A stretch of DNA of 64,000 nucleotides from the NCBI RefSeq assembly GCF_002234675.1, contig NC_019859.2, forward strand, positions 15,549,002-15,613,001, written 5' to 3'. The DNA comes from Oryzias latipes (Eukaryota; Chordata; Actinopteri; Beloniformes; Adrianichthyidae). The notes under the pieces were generated by a model, which made no database searches, was not told the DNA's origin, and saw only the letters and a program-made list of their open reading frames with translations. Made by a program: the position numbers and the translations under genes. Position 1 is the first letter of the stretch; every line of letters starts with the position of its first letter. Of the stretch, positions 23,171 to 36,600 are shown in pieces.

Positions 23171-23657
23171 CTCTTTTTGTGATAGTAAAACCTGTCCAAC
23201 ACAAAAGGACTTCAGCTCTAATCTGTTTGCTCAATATTTTTAGGACTAAGTTTAACAAAACCAAAATGATTGAATTGAACTTTTCTTCGAAAATGATTTA
23301 GTGATTCATTTAGTTTTTTTGCAGTGATACTCAGCCTTAGTCATCCCTAAGATTGAAAACTGAGAAACTATGTGAGCACACATGCTAACAAATGTTAACT
23401 TGTGCATAAAAAACAAAAGCAAATGCTTTATTTAGATTTAATTTGTTCACTGCCAATTTCTTGACTAGTAGTCTCTGCATGAAGCCAAGTGAATGTTTTC
23501 AGCATTTAGTGATTTCACATCTTTTTTCAAAATGTGTTTAAGTCTCCTCTTAAATTCCCCTGCATAAATAAAAAAAGGACTATACTGATAAGATCATAAG
23601 AAATTTTATAAGGTTGACCTCTATTTGAATTTTTTTTCTTCATTTTTTTTCCAGATC

Positions 23658-26021
23658 ATGTCGGCTGTCAAGGTCGCCCTGCAGCACGCTCAGAAAAACG
23701 GCAGGAGAAAAACCTCTGAAGCGATGTCTGTGGAAGTGTCTCCCGACTCCAAGTGTCCCATCTGTTTGGACGGTTTTCACAACGTTTCTTACTTGGATCG
23801 TTGCCTGCACAAGTTCTGCTTTCGCTGCATTCTTGAGTGGTCCAAGAACAAAGCCGAGTGTCCACTCTGCAAACAGCCGTTCAATACAATCTATCACAGT
23901 ATAAAATCCGAGCAAGACTTTCAAAAGTATGAACTGAAGCAGCAAGTGGAGAACTCCTCTTTTGGGTATTTCGAGGGAGTGAGGTTCAGGTACCGCACCA
24001 CTCTTACCGGTGTCCATCGGCAGATGCGAGGAAGAACCTCTCCGCCTCCGGATAACGGGGTGATGTTTGAAGCTTCGGCGCATCCTCCCTTTCAGCGGCA
24101 AGATCGCTACATTCGGCGCATGATGGCGCGGTTGGCAGCCAGAAGGAGAGCCGAGAGCGAAGGCAGGACGGTGAACAATGTCAGAGAGCAAGAGATGGTA
24201 AATTTCCGAAGGGAGCTGTACAGACAGGGTGTCAGGGTTCGCAACGTTCGAGACGGCGGCCGCTCTCGGGACACCTCCGCCGAGTTCTACCGCAGAAACC
24301 CCGCCTGCCTGCATAGATTGGTGCCCTGGTTAAAAAGAGAACTCACCGTGCTGTATGGAGCTCATGGCTCTTTGGTCAACATAGTTCAACATATCATCAT
24401 GTCACGCATCACACGCTACGATATGGAAGACGGCGCGATTCAGGAAGAGCTGAGGCCGTTCCTCCAGGCTCGAACCGAGCACTTCCTGCACGAATTCATC
24501 AGTTTCGCCAAGTCCCCCTTCAACATGGAGGGGTACGACCAGCACGCAGTTTATGACTGTCCGGCCCCCTCCTCCAACGAAGACAGCAACTCCAACTCGT
24601 CCGTTATTGCCATCTCAGAAGAAGAGGAGAACCTTGTAGAGATAGAACAACCAGGAGGATCTACTTCTTCTCTGAGTCAGTCTGTGTGGGATGATGAGAC
24701 TCCTGGTCCATCGTATTCAACAACAGCAGATCCAGGAAGGATAAGTCATCTGTCGGTCCATGACTCGGACTCTGAAAGCAGTTCAGACGGGGGCGTTCAA
24801 GAGTTTAGGGCTCCTCAACAGCGAGTGAGTCCAAGAAACCAAATAGACATGACTCAGGAGAACTGTAATGATGAAGATTGTCTGTCTTCTGACAGTGATG
24901 ACTGTGTTATCATAGGATTTGTTAAGCCAACAAAAGAAAGGACTCCCGAGCTGGTTCAGCTGTCCTCTGATTCTGATGAGTCTTTCGGTGAAGACGCCAA
25001 AGCTGCGGCTCTCCAACCTAAACACATTCGTTTCCCCAGTTGTAGTCCAGCAGCTTCACTGAGGAGTGAATGCAGCGGCTCCAGACGAACAGAAAACCAG
25101 AGAAACTATCAATATCCCAAGTCAAACGAGGAGTGCGGCTCATCGAAATCAAGCAGATGTAAAACATCCAAAGAGTCTCACAATAAAGAGACAGACCGAA
25201 GACACTGCAGTGAGAAGCAGCCAAGGGAAAGGTACAGGTCAAAGGATAAAGAGCACAGAAGGCAGAGACGGTCAAAAAGCGGAGAGCATAGACAATCAAG
25301 CAGAAGTCCAGACGCCTCACAGAGTCAGTCCATCGACGGGAGTTACTCTTACATTAGCAAAGACTTTTCCAAACGTGACAGGAGGTATAAGGATAGAGGC
25401 AGTTATTACTACAATCAGACATATAGCCATCACAGACATGAGACAGATTGCACACGTAAGCAGGCCAACCATCACAGCAGCTACAAGTACTCTGGGAAGC
25501 ACGTTCGATCTCGCTCCGGGAGCCCCAGCAGGGGGACAAGGGGACGGGACGGGACCAGGTCTCCATCCAGGACTTCCTTCAGCAGCTGCTCCCCTTCGTC
25601 GAGAAGAAAGACATACTGCGACAAGCCTGGCGGGAAGAGAAAATACAAAACAAGACACTTAGAGGACCCATCCACACAAAGGCACCACAGCCAGGATGAA
25701 GACGAGGACTCTGTGTCAACTGCACACAAGAAAAAAGCTAAAGAGAGGCGTCATAAAAAATCCAAAGAAAGGCAGAGAAAGAACAGCAGCAGCTTAGAGT
25801 CAAAAGAGCAAAGAAAACACCATAAAAAGAAGAAGAAACACAAGAAGAAAAGTAGACGGCAAAGGAGTGATGAGCACAAAAATACCTACTTACCCTCCGT
25901 CATCGTCATGGGGAGCAAAAATGAGTCTTCAGCTAAAAACATGCAGGTGTTAAGCACAGATGAGGAAAAAGACACAGGTGGTTCTGCTGTCAATCCAGTA
26001 GACTCTGACTCTATCGATTAA
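23658..26021 (+). CDS. topors: E3 ubiquitin/SUMO ligase TOPORS
   Basis: One long coding exon of 787 aa, preceded by the acceptor TTTTTTCCAG at 23654. The ATG at 23658 matches the position of the internal human start (EIM in human, QIM here); an upstream exon could add residues. A C3HC4 RING finger lies at residues 33-71 (Cys33, 36, 49, His51, Cys54, 57, 68, 71). The TOPORS-specific block PACLHRLVPWLKRELTVLYG follows near residues 214-233. The middle is Ser/Asp/Glu-rich, with a hydrophobic-acidic stretch VIAISEEEE suited to SUMO binding. The last third is RS-rich, then Lys-rich (KHHKKKKKHKKKSRR), a nuclear localisation type sequence. The known protein binds topoisomerase I and p53 and acts in the nucleus. 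Human TOPORS is longer (about 1045 aa); the fish protein is shorter in the low-complexity part. Confidence 0.95.
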   Translation: MSAVKVALQHAQKNGRRKTSEAMSVEVSPDSKCPICLDGFHNVSYLDRCLHKFCFRCILEWSKNKAECPLCKQPFNTIYHSIKSEQDFQKYELKQQVENSSFGYFEGVRFRYRTTLTGVHRQMRGRTSPPPDNGVMFEASAHPPFQRQDRYIRRMMARLAARRRAESEGRTVNNVREQEMVNFRRELYRQGVRVRNVRDGGRSRDTSAEFYRRNPACLHRLVPWLKRELTVLYGAHGSLVNIVQHIIMSRITRYDMEDGAIQEELRPFLQARTEHFLHEFISFAKSPFNMEGYDQHAVYDCPAPSSNEDSNSNSSVIAISEEEENLVEIEQPGGSTSSLSQSVWDDETPGPSYSTTADPGRISHLSVHDSDSESSSDGGVQEFRAPQQRVSPRNQIDMTQENCNDEDCLSSDSDDCVIIGFVKPTKERTPELVQLSSDSDESFGEDAKAAALQPKHIRFPSCSPAASLRSECSGSRRTENQRNYQYPKSNEECGSSKSSRCKTSKESHNKETDRRHCSEKQPRERYRSKDKEHRRQRRSKSGEHRQSSRSPDASQSQSIDGSYSYISKDFSKRDRRYKDRGSYYYNQTYSHHRHETDCTRKQANHHSSYKYSGKHVRSRSGSPSRGTRGRDGTRSPSRTSFSSCSPSSRRKTYCDKPGGKRKYKTRHLEDPSTQRHHSQDEDEDSVSTAHKKKAKERRHKKSKERQRKNSSSLESKEQRKHHKKKKKHKKKSRRQRSDEHKNTYLPSVIVMGSKNESSAKNMQVLSTDEEKDTGGSAVNPVDSDSID

Positions 26022-26172
26022 CCACCTGGCATATTTATATGGTTCTATCTAACTTCAACACAGATGCCAGTATCTCAAGAAAAGAGTATTCTTTAATGCA
26101 TAAATAATTCTGCCTTAAAAGCTCCTTATCTACTGTGCTGTTGAAGTATGGACTTTTGTATTCAATTTTAAG

Positions 26173-26178
26173 AATAAA
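26173..26178 (+). terminator. topors: Polyadenylation signal of topors
   Basis: AATAAA about 150 bp past the stop codon. Confidence 0.65.
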
Positions 26179-26179
26179 A

Positions 26180-26771
26180 TCTAGTCATTAACAATGGATG
26201 TTTGAATATTTGTGATATTATTTCTGTGTAGTTTAACCCAGAGTAGGTTGAATTGAAAAGACATGCATATACAATCTTTATTAATATTCATGCATATTTG
26301 ATATTTTATGCCTAAAATATGATGATTTCTGGATTATTGTGATTTGCAGCTTCACCAACAATGATCTAAAATCTGATGGATATTTTTTTATTTATGTAAA
26401 ACAAAGAATAGAATAAAACTGTATTGATTCTACAAAGGTGAAATTATCACGTTGCCATAACTCTATTAAAAACAGAAGTTAGATAACAAAAAAAATCAAA
26501 CTTATTTGACAGAATATAAAAACAAAAAATATGATGTCCTTGAAAAAACCAGCGCCCCATGGAGGCAGAAAACCGCAATCGCAATCAACAATTTAAGTTC
26601 AACTTTTGCCCATTGACTGTAGGACTTTTATTTTGAAAATCTGGTGACCGGGAAGAGAAATGTTTGATGGCCGTCTTTTTTTTTTTTTTTCAAATATTTT
26701 GATTACGAGCGTTAACGGTTCAGCGCATTCCCTTTTGGTCAAATCCCACTCTTCATCCCAGAGGCGTTGTC
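26180..26771. other. Intergenic topors-mtap, with mtap promoter region
   Basis: About 0.6 kb, AT-rich and less so toward the right end where mtap starts. No coding sequence or defined promoter motif recognised. Confidence 0.4.
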
Positions 26772-29700
26772 ATGGCGTCTACGGTTCACGTTAAGGTAGT
26801 ACTCTGTTTAAAACGGTGGTAGTGTTATTTAAAAACAAAACAAATAAAACATTTGCTGCTTTAAACCACTGCTAGGAACCAGAACGACAACAGAGGTTAC
26901 AAACCCGGAAATGCAGGGACAGGCTGGTGTGTTAGCATGCTGGGAAAAGTAAATGTGAAAGGCTTGAATTATACCCAAGCCTTCAGGAGTTTCAAAATGT
27001 GCTAATATATGTATGGCACGGATCATATATATGAGCATAAAAATGTCAACTACAAGCTAACGACGCGTTGCCGGACAGCTTACATGCTGCAGCTTCTTCT
27101 TGACCTCTTGCTAGTCGGCTGTCAGCCGGCTTTACTTCCAATTCCAACTCATTAGTTAATGTTTGGAGACTTAACTAGACTACAGTAATCATCTAATGGA
27201 GCATTATTGCACTTTACGGTAACAAATGTTTTTTTTTACATCGTATTATTTTCTTTCATGCTACTTATTTTATGATAGTTAATCATTAAAACAGCTGTCA
27301 CTCAAATCTTCACTTCACCTAGGTCACATTGATGGAAACTTACATTGTGATTTTGGATTTCTTTTTATTCTGGACTAACAATACAAGTTAGTCACGCCTG
27401 CCTACAGATATAACAGATTTGAAGAAATATGGATTTCTAATTTTGAAGAACACATGAAAGGAGTAACACTTAATAGGGATAAGGGAAGAAAAAATAAAAT
27501 AATGTTTGTGTAATGAAACTTTAGCAGCGGTCACATAATCGGCACAAAATCCAATTTAATTTTTTTTCACTTTTTTTTTTTTTTAGGTCTGTTAGATTCT
27601 CATATCTGTTGTACTTTAGCATTTCTTAAATAATTTTAGTAATAAAGAAAATGTCTGACTTGAATCAAGGTCATTTTTGCCTTAAAATTAAATTGAACAA
27701 GCTAAAAAAGGCTGAGACGATTGACCTTTTGGGCATATTTTAGGTTGGTGTACCTAAAAAAAAAAAAAAACCTCTTATTTTGCATTGCATTTATAAACAA
27801 ATGCTAGATTATAGATATCCTAACTTTATGCCCAAAATAATAGAAAAGAACAGTTTTTGTTGCTTGCAGCTTTCAGCTCAGATCTGCAGATGAAGCACTA
27901 AACGCAAACAGTCCATACAGGCTTAGAGTTAAAGGTTATTTAAGACTTTTTCTTTCAAAGTAGGATTATTATTATTATTTAGACATTTACATTTGTAACT
28001 TGAAAATGTAATAATTAATGTTAAAGTTTTAGTTTACCACACAAACACGTTTGAGTAAACATTCCACTCATTTTATCGTAAACCTTTTATAAAATTTAAT
28101 GTATTAGACTTGGGTATTTAAAAATAAAAAAACATTTATGTCAGGTTAGAACTTAAATAAAATTGAAAAACAAGTTCTAAGCATTTCTTTTATTAAATTG
28201 TAAACAGTGGCAATTTCCCATTTTTTGTACTATAAATCACAACTTTGTGAAATTCTTTTCTAGACCAGTTTTTTTGTTTTGTTTTGTTTGTAATCATCAA
28301 AACTGCCAGATGTGACTTATACTGCCCACATTTTATAAACAGAAATAAATAAAATGTACTTAAGACAGCAAGTTAAATTTAATTGATGGTTTCAAACATT
28401 TATAAAACAAAAGACGTTTAAGAAGTGAAACTTCATGCTACTTTTAATAATAATAGGATTGCTTAGTGAATGTTACTGTAAAATTACAATATTGATCTAA
28501 CTTAAACGTTCAAACTGATTGTTTTACAGACCCCATAACTACACTTTTCTAAATGATTTCCTAGATTGGAATTATTGGAGGGTCAGGATTGGATGATCCT
28601 GATATTTTGGAGGGAAGAACGGAACGCTATGTGGACACGCCATATGGAAAGGTGAGTTGTGCTGATGCCAGGGATTGTTCTTGTAAGCATAAAGGCTAAT
28701 CTTCTACCTTATTACATATATTGTAACTTATTAATAATATGTAATATTTCTGTTTCCAATGAAAAGCCATCAGATGCTTTGATCTTGGGGAAGATCAAAA
28801 ATGTGGAATGTGTGCTCCTTGCAAGGTAGGAGAAACAAACTAGTAATGAAAATGGTAGTTTTTGTTGGCGCCACCTACTGGAAAGTGCTTGTAAACAAGA
28901 AAACAGACTGAATTTTGAAAGGTTCCTGGCAGGCATGGAAGGCAACACACCATAATGCCATCCAACGTGAACTACCGGGCCAACATCTGGGCTCTCAGAG
29001 AAGAAGGCTGTACACACCTGCTGGTCACTACGGCGTGTGGATCGCTGCGAGAGGAGATCCAGCCGGGAGACATTGTCATCATAGATCAGTTCATTGACAG
29101 GTCAGTGAAACCAGAACACCATCACTTCTAGACAGTGTTGCTGCAAGTTCCACCCAATTTTACAATAAAATAAATTCAAACAAATAGTTATAACTTAGCA
29201 TTGGTTTGAAGAAGAGGTAGAAAATGCCTTTCAGTTGCTTTTGGGTAAATCAATTCATGGATTTGATGAATGTCTATTGATAAATATGTTGTTGTTTTTT
29301 TAAATCCAACCCTGGATTTTAGTGGAAGATGAATATAACCGTTTCAGCAACCAGTTACACCTGTAGGCTTTGTTTTCAAAAAAATGTCAATAGTTTAGAG
29401 AACATAGTGTTCTACGAATAGCATAGGGTTCAGACACTGTCCTTTTACAGCAACAGTCAATCATATCAGATTTTTTGGCCTCCCTGTCCTGCAAGTTTGA
29501 CCTGTTTTCCTGCTCCGTCGTACTGATTCATGACACCAGCTTGTCATCAGTCATTGCAGAAAAACAAAAATCCGTAAAAATAACACCGCTGTTTGAATTG
29601 GGTGTGCTGGAAACAAGTAAAACATGGAGGACAGGAAGGCTTCTGAGCCAGAACAGAGAGGGAGACAATCAGTGAGAGTATTTCTTTTTTAAATTTTTTT

Positions 29701-32700
29701 CAAACTTTGTCAGCATTTTCATCCACAGTATTCAATTACAGTATTGTTGAACTGACATTTATAGATATGTACCAAAATATATAAATATACATAAATGAGT
29801 AAAAGTGAGATGTAACTAAAAAGTAAAACATAAAAGAGTAAAAAAGTACCCTTCCCACCCGAGGCTCTTAAAACAAATGAAGGAACACTAAAAAGAAAGG
29901 ATGATTGATAACAGTTTACTTCCCATCCAAGTCATCATATATAAAATATTAAGCAAGCACCACATATTGTAATGTAGAACGACCGGGTAAAAAATCAGTT
30001 TGGTTAGAATGTACAACTTTTGGTAATACAGTGTCAATTCTATAGTAACTGGTAGTTACTAATTAATAGGCTCACTGGTCTACTGGAGCTGCATTGTAGG
30101 CCTCCTTATGCAGCACCGATATTGTAGCCTGTCTCATGGTTAGTGGTATTTTTTCTAAAGTAAATACCTCCTGATACACAGCTTTAAGTATTGGAGCCAA
30201 TTTATCTATAAAGGTTTTATGCCGTGCAATGGGGAAACCATCGGGTCCCGGTGCCTTGTTGCTCTGCATGGAATTAATCTGAATCAGGAGCCTTTATTGT
30301 CATTGTACATAATAATACAATGAAATTGTAGCAGCCTTGTAGTGGCAAATACTATAAATCTAAACAAAATAATCACAACAACCGATAAAAATACAAGTAA
30401 TAAAAAAATAGAATAAAGTGAAGTGCAATAAAGTGCAATACAATTCATTAATTGCCTGTTTAATTTCATTGGTTGTTATTTTATTATCAATTTCTTCTCA
30501 TTCATCTGAGGATATTTGGGGACTAGACAAACTCTCATAAATGTGGTGAGACTGCTTTCATCAACCGACTCTGAGGTGTAGAGATTAGAATATAAGATTT
30601 TAAACTGGTCATTTCTTTTCTCTAAATGTAGTGCCCGCCCCCTTCGAGGTTTTACAAATTTCAGGAATGGTATTGGCAGTCATGGATTTTTTGGTCTGTT
30701 TGTCCCCATGGTTATAAAATGTCTGCCTTGACTTAAAGATTAGGCGCTCTGATTGTTGAGTAGACCAACTCTTCCAACTCATTCATTATTTTATCTTTTT
30801 TATTTTGAAAAGATGTATAAGAAATAATGTGGCCCCTAAAATAGGCCTTCATTGCTTCCCACATAATATTCATTTGCATGCCCGGAGTTTGGTTCAGGTC
30901 CAAAAAACATTGTATCTGGTCAGACAAATGAATTTTTGGATAAACGTTTAGGGTGCTCATGCAGCTCGATATCCAGATGTACTGTTCATTATATTGACAG
31001 TCTAATATGTTGGGAAGAATCCTATGATCTAATACAAAAAAAATCTATTCTTGAATATGGTTGGTGTACTGGTGAAAAAAATGAAAACTGTTTAGAAGTT
31101 AAGTTGTTATTTCTTCAAGGATCAAAGAGCGCATGAGATTCCATAAAATTTGCTATAACTGTACCCACTTTAGACATTTTGCTATCGAGTCTTGGGTTTG
31201 ATTTATCAAGCTGTGGGTTATGGACACAATTGAAGTCATCTGGTAAATTCCCTAAAAAGTTTTGTTAAAAACTTGGGTCTTCCCAGTTTGGTCCATATAC
31301 ATTTGCTAAGGTAAAACACGTCTTTAGATGGCTACGCTCAACATCCCCCCCCTGGATATTTCTGACTGAAGTTTTCGTATCATGTTTGTGTTGGAACTCC
31401 AGTAAAGAAATAACAATATATATGTTTACTTGTGTGCCAGTATTCAATCCAGAACAAACTCAATTCCAGAATAAGACACTGTGATTTTATCCAAAAATTT
31501 GCTATTCCAGTTCAATTATATTTAGAAAAAAACGAGGTACCTGCTGAATTCATCCCCAAAATGGAAGTAATGGGACGTGCTCGCTGCATTTTGTGACTGT
31601 CAGCTGATAAAAATCCTCTCCTCCCCAATTTATATTGTTGAACTCTAATGTTCAATGTTTTTTTCCCCCCAATCCAAATTTCTCTCTCTATATATATATA
31701 TAAATCTTTGAAGAACTTTAGAAACAAACAGCCATATTTCTCGTCTTGTAAAGCAACCGAAGATTCTGTGATAAACCAAAGTTTGCACATCTTGGTCACC
31801 TGTCTTGAACAGCTTCCAGCCCCAGTGGGGCTGTTTCTCAAGTCCTGTTGCCTCATCTTGATGGTTTTCATGCTGGAACTCATCCAGTCAACTGTGCAGC
31901 TTCAACCTTCTCAAAGCTGGCATCTCGTGAGCCGTCTATCATCAGGTCTTACCCCTCAGAAATGTGTCCTCTGATTCAGGTGAGATTTGGGGTCTGCCAG
32001 ACCCCTTCCTGTCAGAAATCCCCCCAAGTTCCTGTTGAAGAGAGGAGAAAGAACTCACTGACAGCTTTTTGTTGTTATTTGTAAAACACACTACTTATAG
32101 AACCACAAAACTGTTCAACTAAAGCTCACGAGGGTTTGGCAGCACATTGCTTTCCAGCTCTGCTCTCTGAAATGTTTTTTTTTTGTGTGTATTTCTGAAA
32201 TGTACACATTTTTTCAGTTTTGGCTAACTTTAAAAAAAAAAAAAAACTCTGATAGTTTGTACAATTTCAAGATATCTTCTGACACATCCTTCTCAATTAC
32301 AAAACACAACCTTGAAGGCGCAAGTCAACATGTTTAGCGAGATCTTTTGAAACAGATTTTTCTTATGTATAATTGGGAAAAAGGTTCATCTCTTCTTGGT
32401 TTTGCATTGAAGATTAAAACTGGGGAAACTGCAGCTTCCTTACGGTGTTAGAACCAATGTGATGGTGTGTCACCTCTACAGATAAACTCAGCTTGTGCCT
32501 TCTTCCTGTGACTCATGTTTCAGTCTGTCATTTTTTCTGTGAATTTTTCTGAGGAGTTCTTTACCTGTTAAAACTTGTTGTTCTACCAAGTAAAGTAAAT
32601 GAGTTTGTTTTGTTAACAAAGTTTTGAGGTAAAACCTTTATTTTTAGGCGGTAGGATTTAGAGAAGCAGTGTTTCTACTTCATTAGTTTAGGGCCTTCCT

Positions 32701-33613
32701 TTTTCAGTGAACGCTTATATGATATTTTTTACTGTTAAAGTAATTCTCTTTGCTTTTGTCTTCCTCAAAAACACTCAGAATTCTGCTACTCAGACCGGTA
32801 GCGAAACTTGCCTCTGTAACATATTCTCATCCTGAAAGAACTCAGTTGACTCCCCCTTTCGTTTCAAAATTCAATTTAATATTCCTGAATGCTAATGAAG
32901 CCTTCACAGTTTCCCCCTCAATATTTGTCTTATTTTCACCCCGTTTTCATTCATCTGCTTCAGCACAGTTATTAAAATGATCGTACATTTTGTTGTACAA
33001 GCACCAAATTTGGCATAGATCCCCTCTTTCAGAAATTCATGTTAGCCATGAGAAAATCCAAGATTTGAAAATACATATGATAAATATAAAATATACATAT
33101 GATAGTATTCTGTAGGTACCCCTCAAGTTTACTTTTTTTTTTTTAAAAGGGGATCCTAAAGGTACATCCATACCAAATATGGTGCTTCTACAACAAATTG
33201 CACACTTTGTCTGAAATATCAGCCTAACCGGCTCCACTAAGAGCTTTATGTCGTTGTAGATCAACTTGAAACCCCGCCTCCACCTGACATCTGAAAAAGG
33301 AATTCTCTTTCTGCCTTAAAACTAAAACTGTCTGTTCCTTATAATGTCATTTTGATCTATTTAAATCCAAATCTCACTTGTTTTCCAAATTAAAATGTTT
33401 CTTAATGTTATTTTGGTTTATTTTCTGTTTGTGATAGGCTTAAATTTGAAAACTTTATAGTAATATTATTTTTAAAAGTCTCAATTGTTAATTCATAGTT
33501 TTGATGCCTTCAGTGTGAATCTACAATTTTCATAGTCATAAAAATAAATAAAACTCTTTGAGTGAGAAGGTGTGTCCAGACTTTTGGTCTGTACTGTGTG
33601 TGTGTATTTATAT

Positions 33614-33667
<54 letters not shown>

Positions 33668-36600
33668 TTCCATATTTCATGGAAAGTTTTTGACAATAAA
33701 GTTTCTTAAACATAGAGTAAATTGTTGCATTAGTAGGACAGCTGCATTTGCAAAAGGCAAAAACACTAAAAGATGAAGGATTTCTGTTGTTACTAATCAT
33801 ACTAGTTAAACTAGTATGATTAGTAACCTGCCTTTCAACATTAAACAGCCTTGGGTTTTATGGCCTTCTGAATGGGAAGCGCATTAACTAACAGCGCTGT
33901 GTCTTATTTATCCAGAAGGAAGAAGGAAGTTTCTTGTTGAGACTTGCTCAGACTTGTCCCGATGCATGTGACATCTTGCTTGTGACAGCATCAGTTGATC
34001 TCTTCCCTGCTCTTTATTTTCTACAACTGTAGAGTCTAGACTGTAGAGTCGGTTGCTATGGACACACGCCAGCCTCATCTAATCTTTACAACATTTTTCT
34101 CAAATTGCTTCCTGAAAATGGCTTTCATCCGACTTTAGCCGCTTTTGTTCTGTTTCTTTTACTTATGACCTTAATGTCTTAATGTCATTAATACATTTTC
34201 AACTGAATCTCAAGCAAATCAGTTATATTCGCCCATAGTTTTTATTCTCTTTTTTTGTTAAAATCCACCCGAGCAAGTGCTTGAAAATTGTTTGGAATGA
34301 CGCCGCTCTACGTAGCAGCGATTCAGCAATGACAATGCTTGACAAATACCAGGCCGACCTAACTCAATTTCTATCGCATAAACGAGCATTGTGCTCAGCT
34401 CAGGCTTTATCCCACACGTGAGAGTTATTGACTTAAAGCAGGACAAAGAGGGCTGAGAAAATGCAGAAAAACATGAGGCTTAAGGGCTAAGTGCCCGGGT
34501 TATGAGTAAGACTTGAGGTTGACGCATTTTGAATGTCTCATATCATTATGTTACCTTCAATGAACCCTGAGAAAAACAAAAACAAACATGTGCAATCAAG
34601 ATGAATGGTTTAACAGTATTGGTAGAAAATTAAAAACTTTCTATTATTTTGACGTTTACATTGTGGGTTAATATTACCTCTGTCCAACATGAACACAAAA
34701 CAGCAGTTGTTTGGATGAAGGAGGTATGTAAATAACTCAAATTATAAATTGCATTTGTAGCCTTTCAGTATTGTTTGGAGCTGTAGCAAACTGCTTTTTC
34801 TCCATCACATTAATGAAACTCTGTACGCATAAAGTGTCGTGGCTGCAGGAAACAGAATCTTCTTATGGGAAAACAGGAATCGGCATTTTCACTGCGTTGA
34901 TTATATGACGTCCTCATCGCTTTCCTCACTCAGCACAGATGGGTTCTGAGTTTATAAAGGGAATTTTTAAAAAGGCTTTTTGGATATTTTTAATAATCAC
35001 TATTAGAGCTGGGTTAAAGAAAAATGGATTTGTTTGAATTGAACTTGTCCTTACTTAGAAAATGCAAATATATTGTATTTTGTTGGTTTTTCTGTAAAAA
35101 ACCTTCCATTTATTTTTATTTTGAACATTCTAAATCACAAGTTTTGTTTTTTAATCTAAACAAATTATTTCTAGTTGAAAATTTAAACATATTTTTAATG
35201 AACTGTGTCAAGTTTAAGTTAAATCAAATTAAACTGTAATTTTTGTGTGTACCAAAAAATCAATCACTATTTCTTTCTTGAGTTCTTCAAAATCATAAAC
35301 AAATGAGGTAATCTACTTTGCTTCATCAAAAAGAATTTGGAAAATGTGGAGTAAGAGGCTTTTCCCTGGACTGGAATGCATTTATGATCACTTGGGCTTT
35401 CTTTCCTTCTCTGCTTCTCCAGGACGACCAAGAGACATCAAACCCTGTACGACGGGCAGCCCTCCAGTCCTCCGGGGGTGTGTCACATTCCCATGGCTGA
35501 GCCCTTCTGCAGCAGAACTAGAGAGGTCAAATATACAAAAGCTATATATATATTAAAAAAAAGGAAAGTTGAACTGAACCAAAAGCAGAACAATGCTCTC
35601 TGCTTATTGAAATTAGTTCAATGTGTCCCTGTTTTGAAAACCGTTAGCATTTAGCTCCTTTGAAGACACAGTTTACCTGTGATTTAGTCCAAACTTGGAA
35701 CTTGTTACATTTTGAAATAATTTCTTCACAAATTCTGCTGACTGTATGGGCTGACAGGTCTTGGTGGAAGTGGCTCGAAGTCTGGGGGTGAAGTGTCATC
35801 ATCGAGGGACCATGCTGACCATCGAAGGGCCTCGCTTTTCCTCGCGGGCCGAGAGCCTGATGTTCCGCCAGTGGGGCGCTGATGTCATCAACATGACCAC
35901 CGTGCCAGAGGTCGTCCTTGCCAAAGAAGCTGGCTTATGCTACGCCAGCATTGCCATGGCGACAGACTACGACTGTTGGAAGGAGCACGAGGAGGCAGTA
36001 AGTGCCATTCTTGAAAGAGTTTTTCTTTATCTCCAAGGAGAAGCAGGGGAGGGATGGCGCCTGATCCTGCCTAACCTTCACTGCATCGTAACACAAATAG
36101 CAACTTTAAAGTCCCACTCTGATCTTCTTTTGATCTATTTTATAAACATTCCCCGTGGTCTTTTAATTATGATGATGCTGTTTTGAGACAAAATAAGAAA
36201 AAACAGTCATTTTCTTATTAGTTCCTGCAGAGCGGCAGGAGTTGATCAGAAATTTGCCTCCGAGTTGTGGGTGGGACTGTTGGTTTGGAAGTAAACCTCT
36301 GCTGATATCCCCTCATCGCTTTGTTTACGCGCTCTCCCGCTAGCTGACAGTCCCTAACATTATTGATGCAACAAAAATGCCGAGCAATATTGGAGCTACA
36401 TGTCAGCTCAGACGAGGAAAATGAAGACAAACATGGATCTATTTGTTTGCAAGTGGATGCATCAGAATGGAGCGGAGCAGGGAGACTTTGGCCCGCCCTC
36501 TTCACTTGCTTTGTCACCAAATGAGCGACCTTGGACGCCTTTCCGGCAGACTACTCTAGCAGTGTTTTACTCGGTTACTCCCCTAGGACGGTTCAGTTAA

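Noticed and set aside
23640-24314. 224-codon open frame antisense to topors
   Set aside because: Shadow of the strongly conserved topors coding exon; no family similarity of its own.
31512-31883. Open frame upstream of the antisense LINE, possible ORF1
   Set aside because: No coiled-coil or RRM pattern; it could be LINE 5' sequence but nothing supports a protein.
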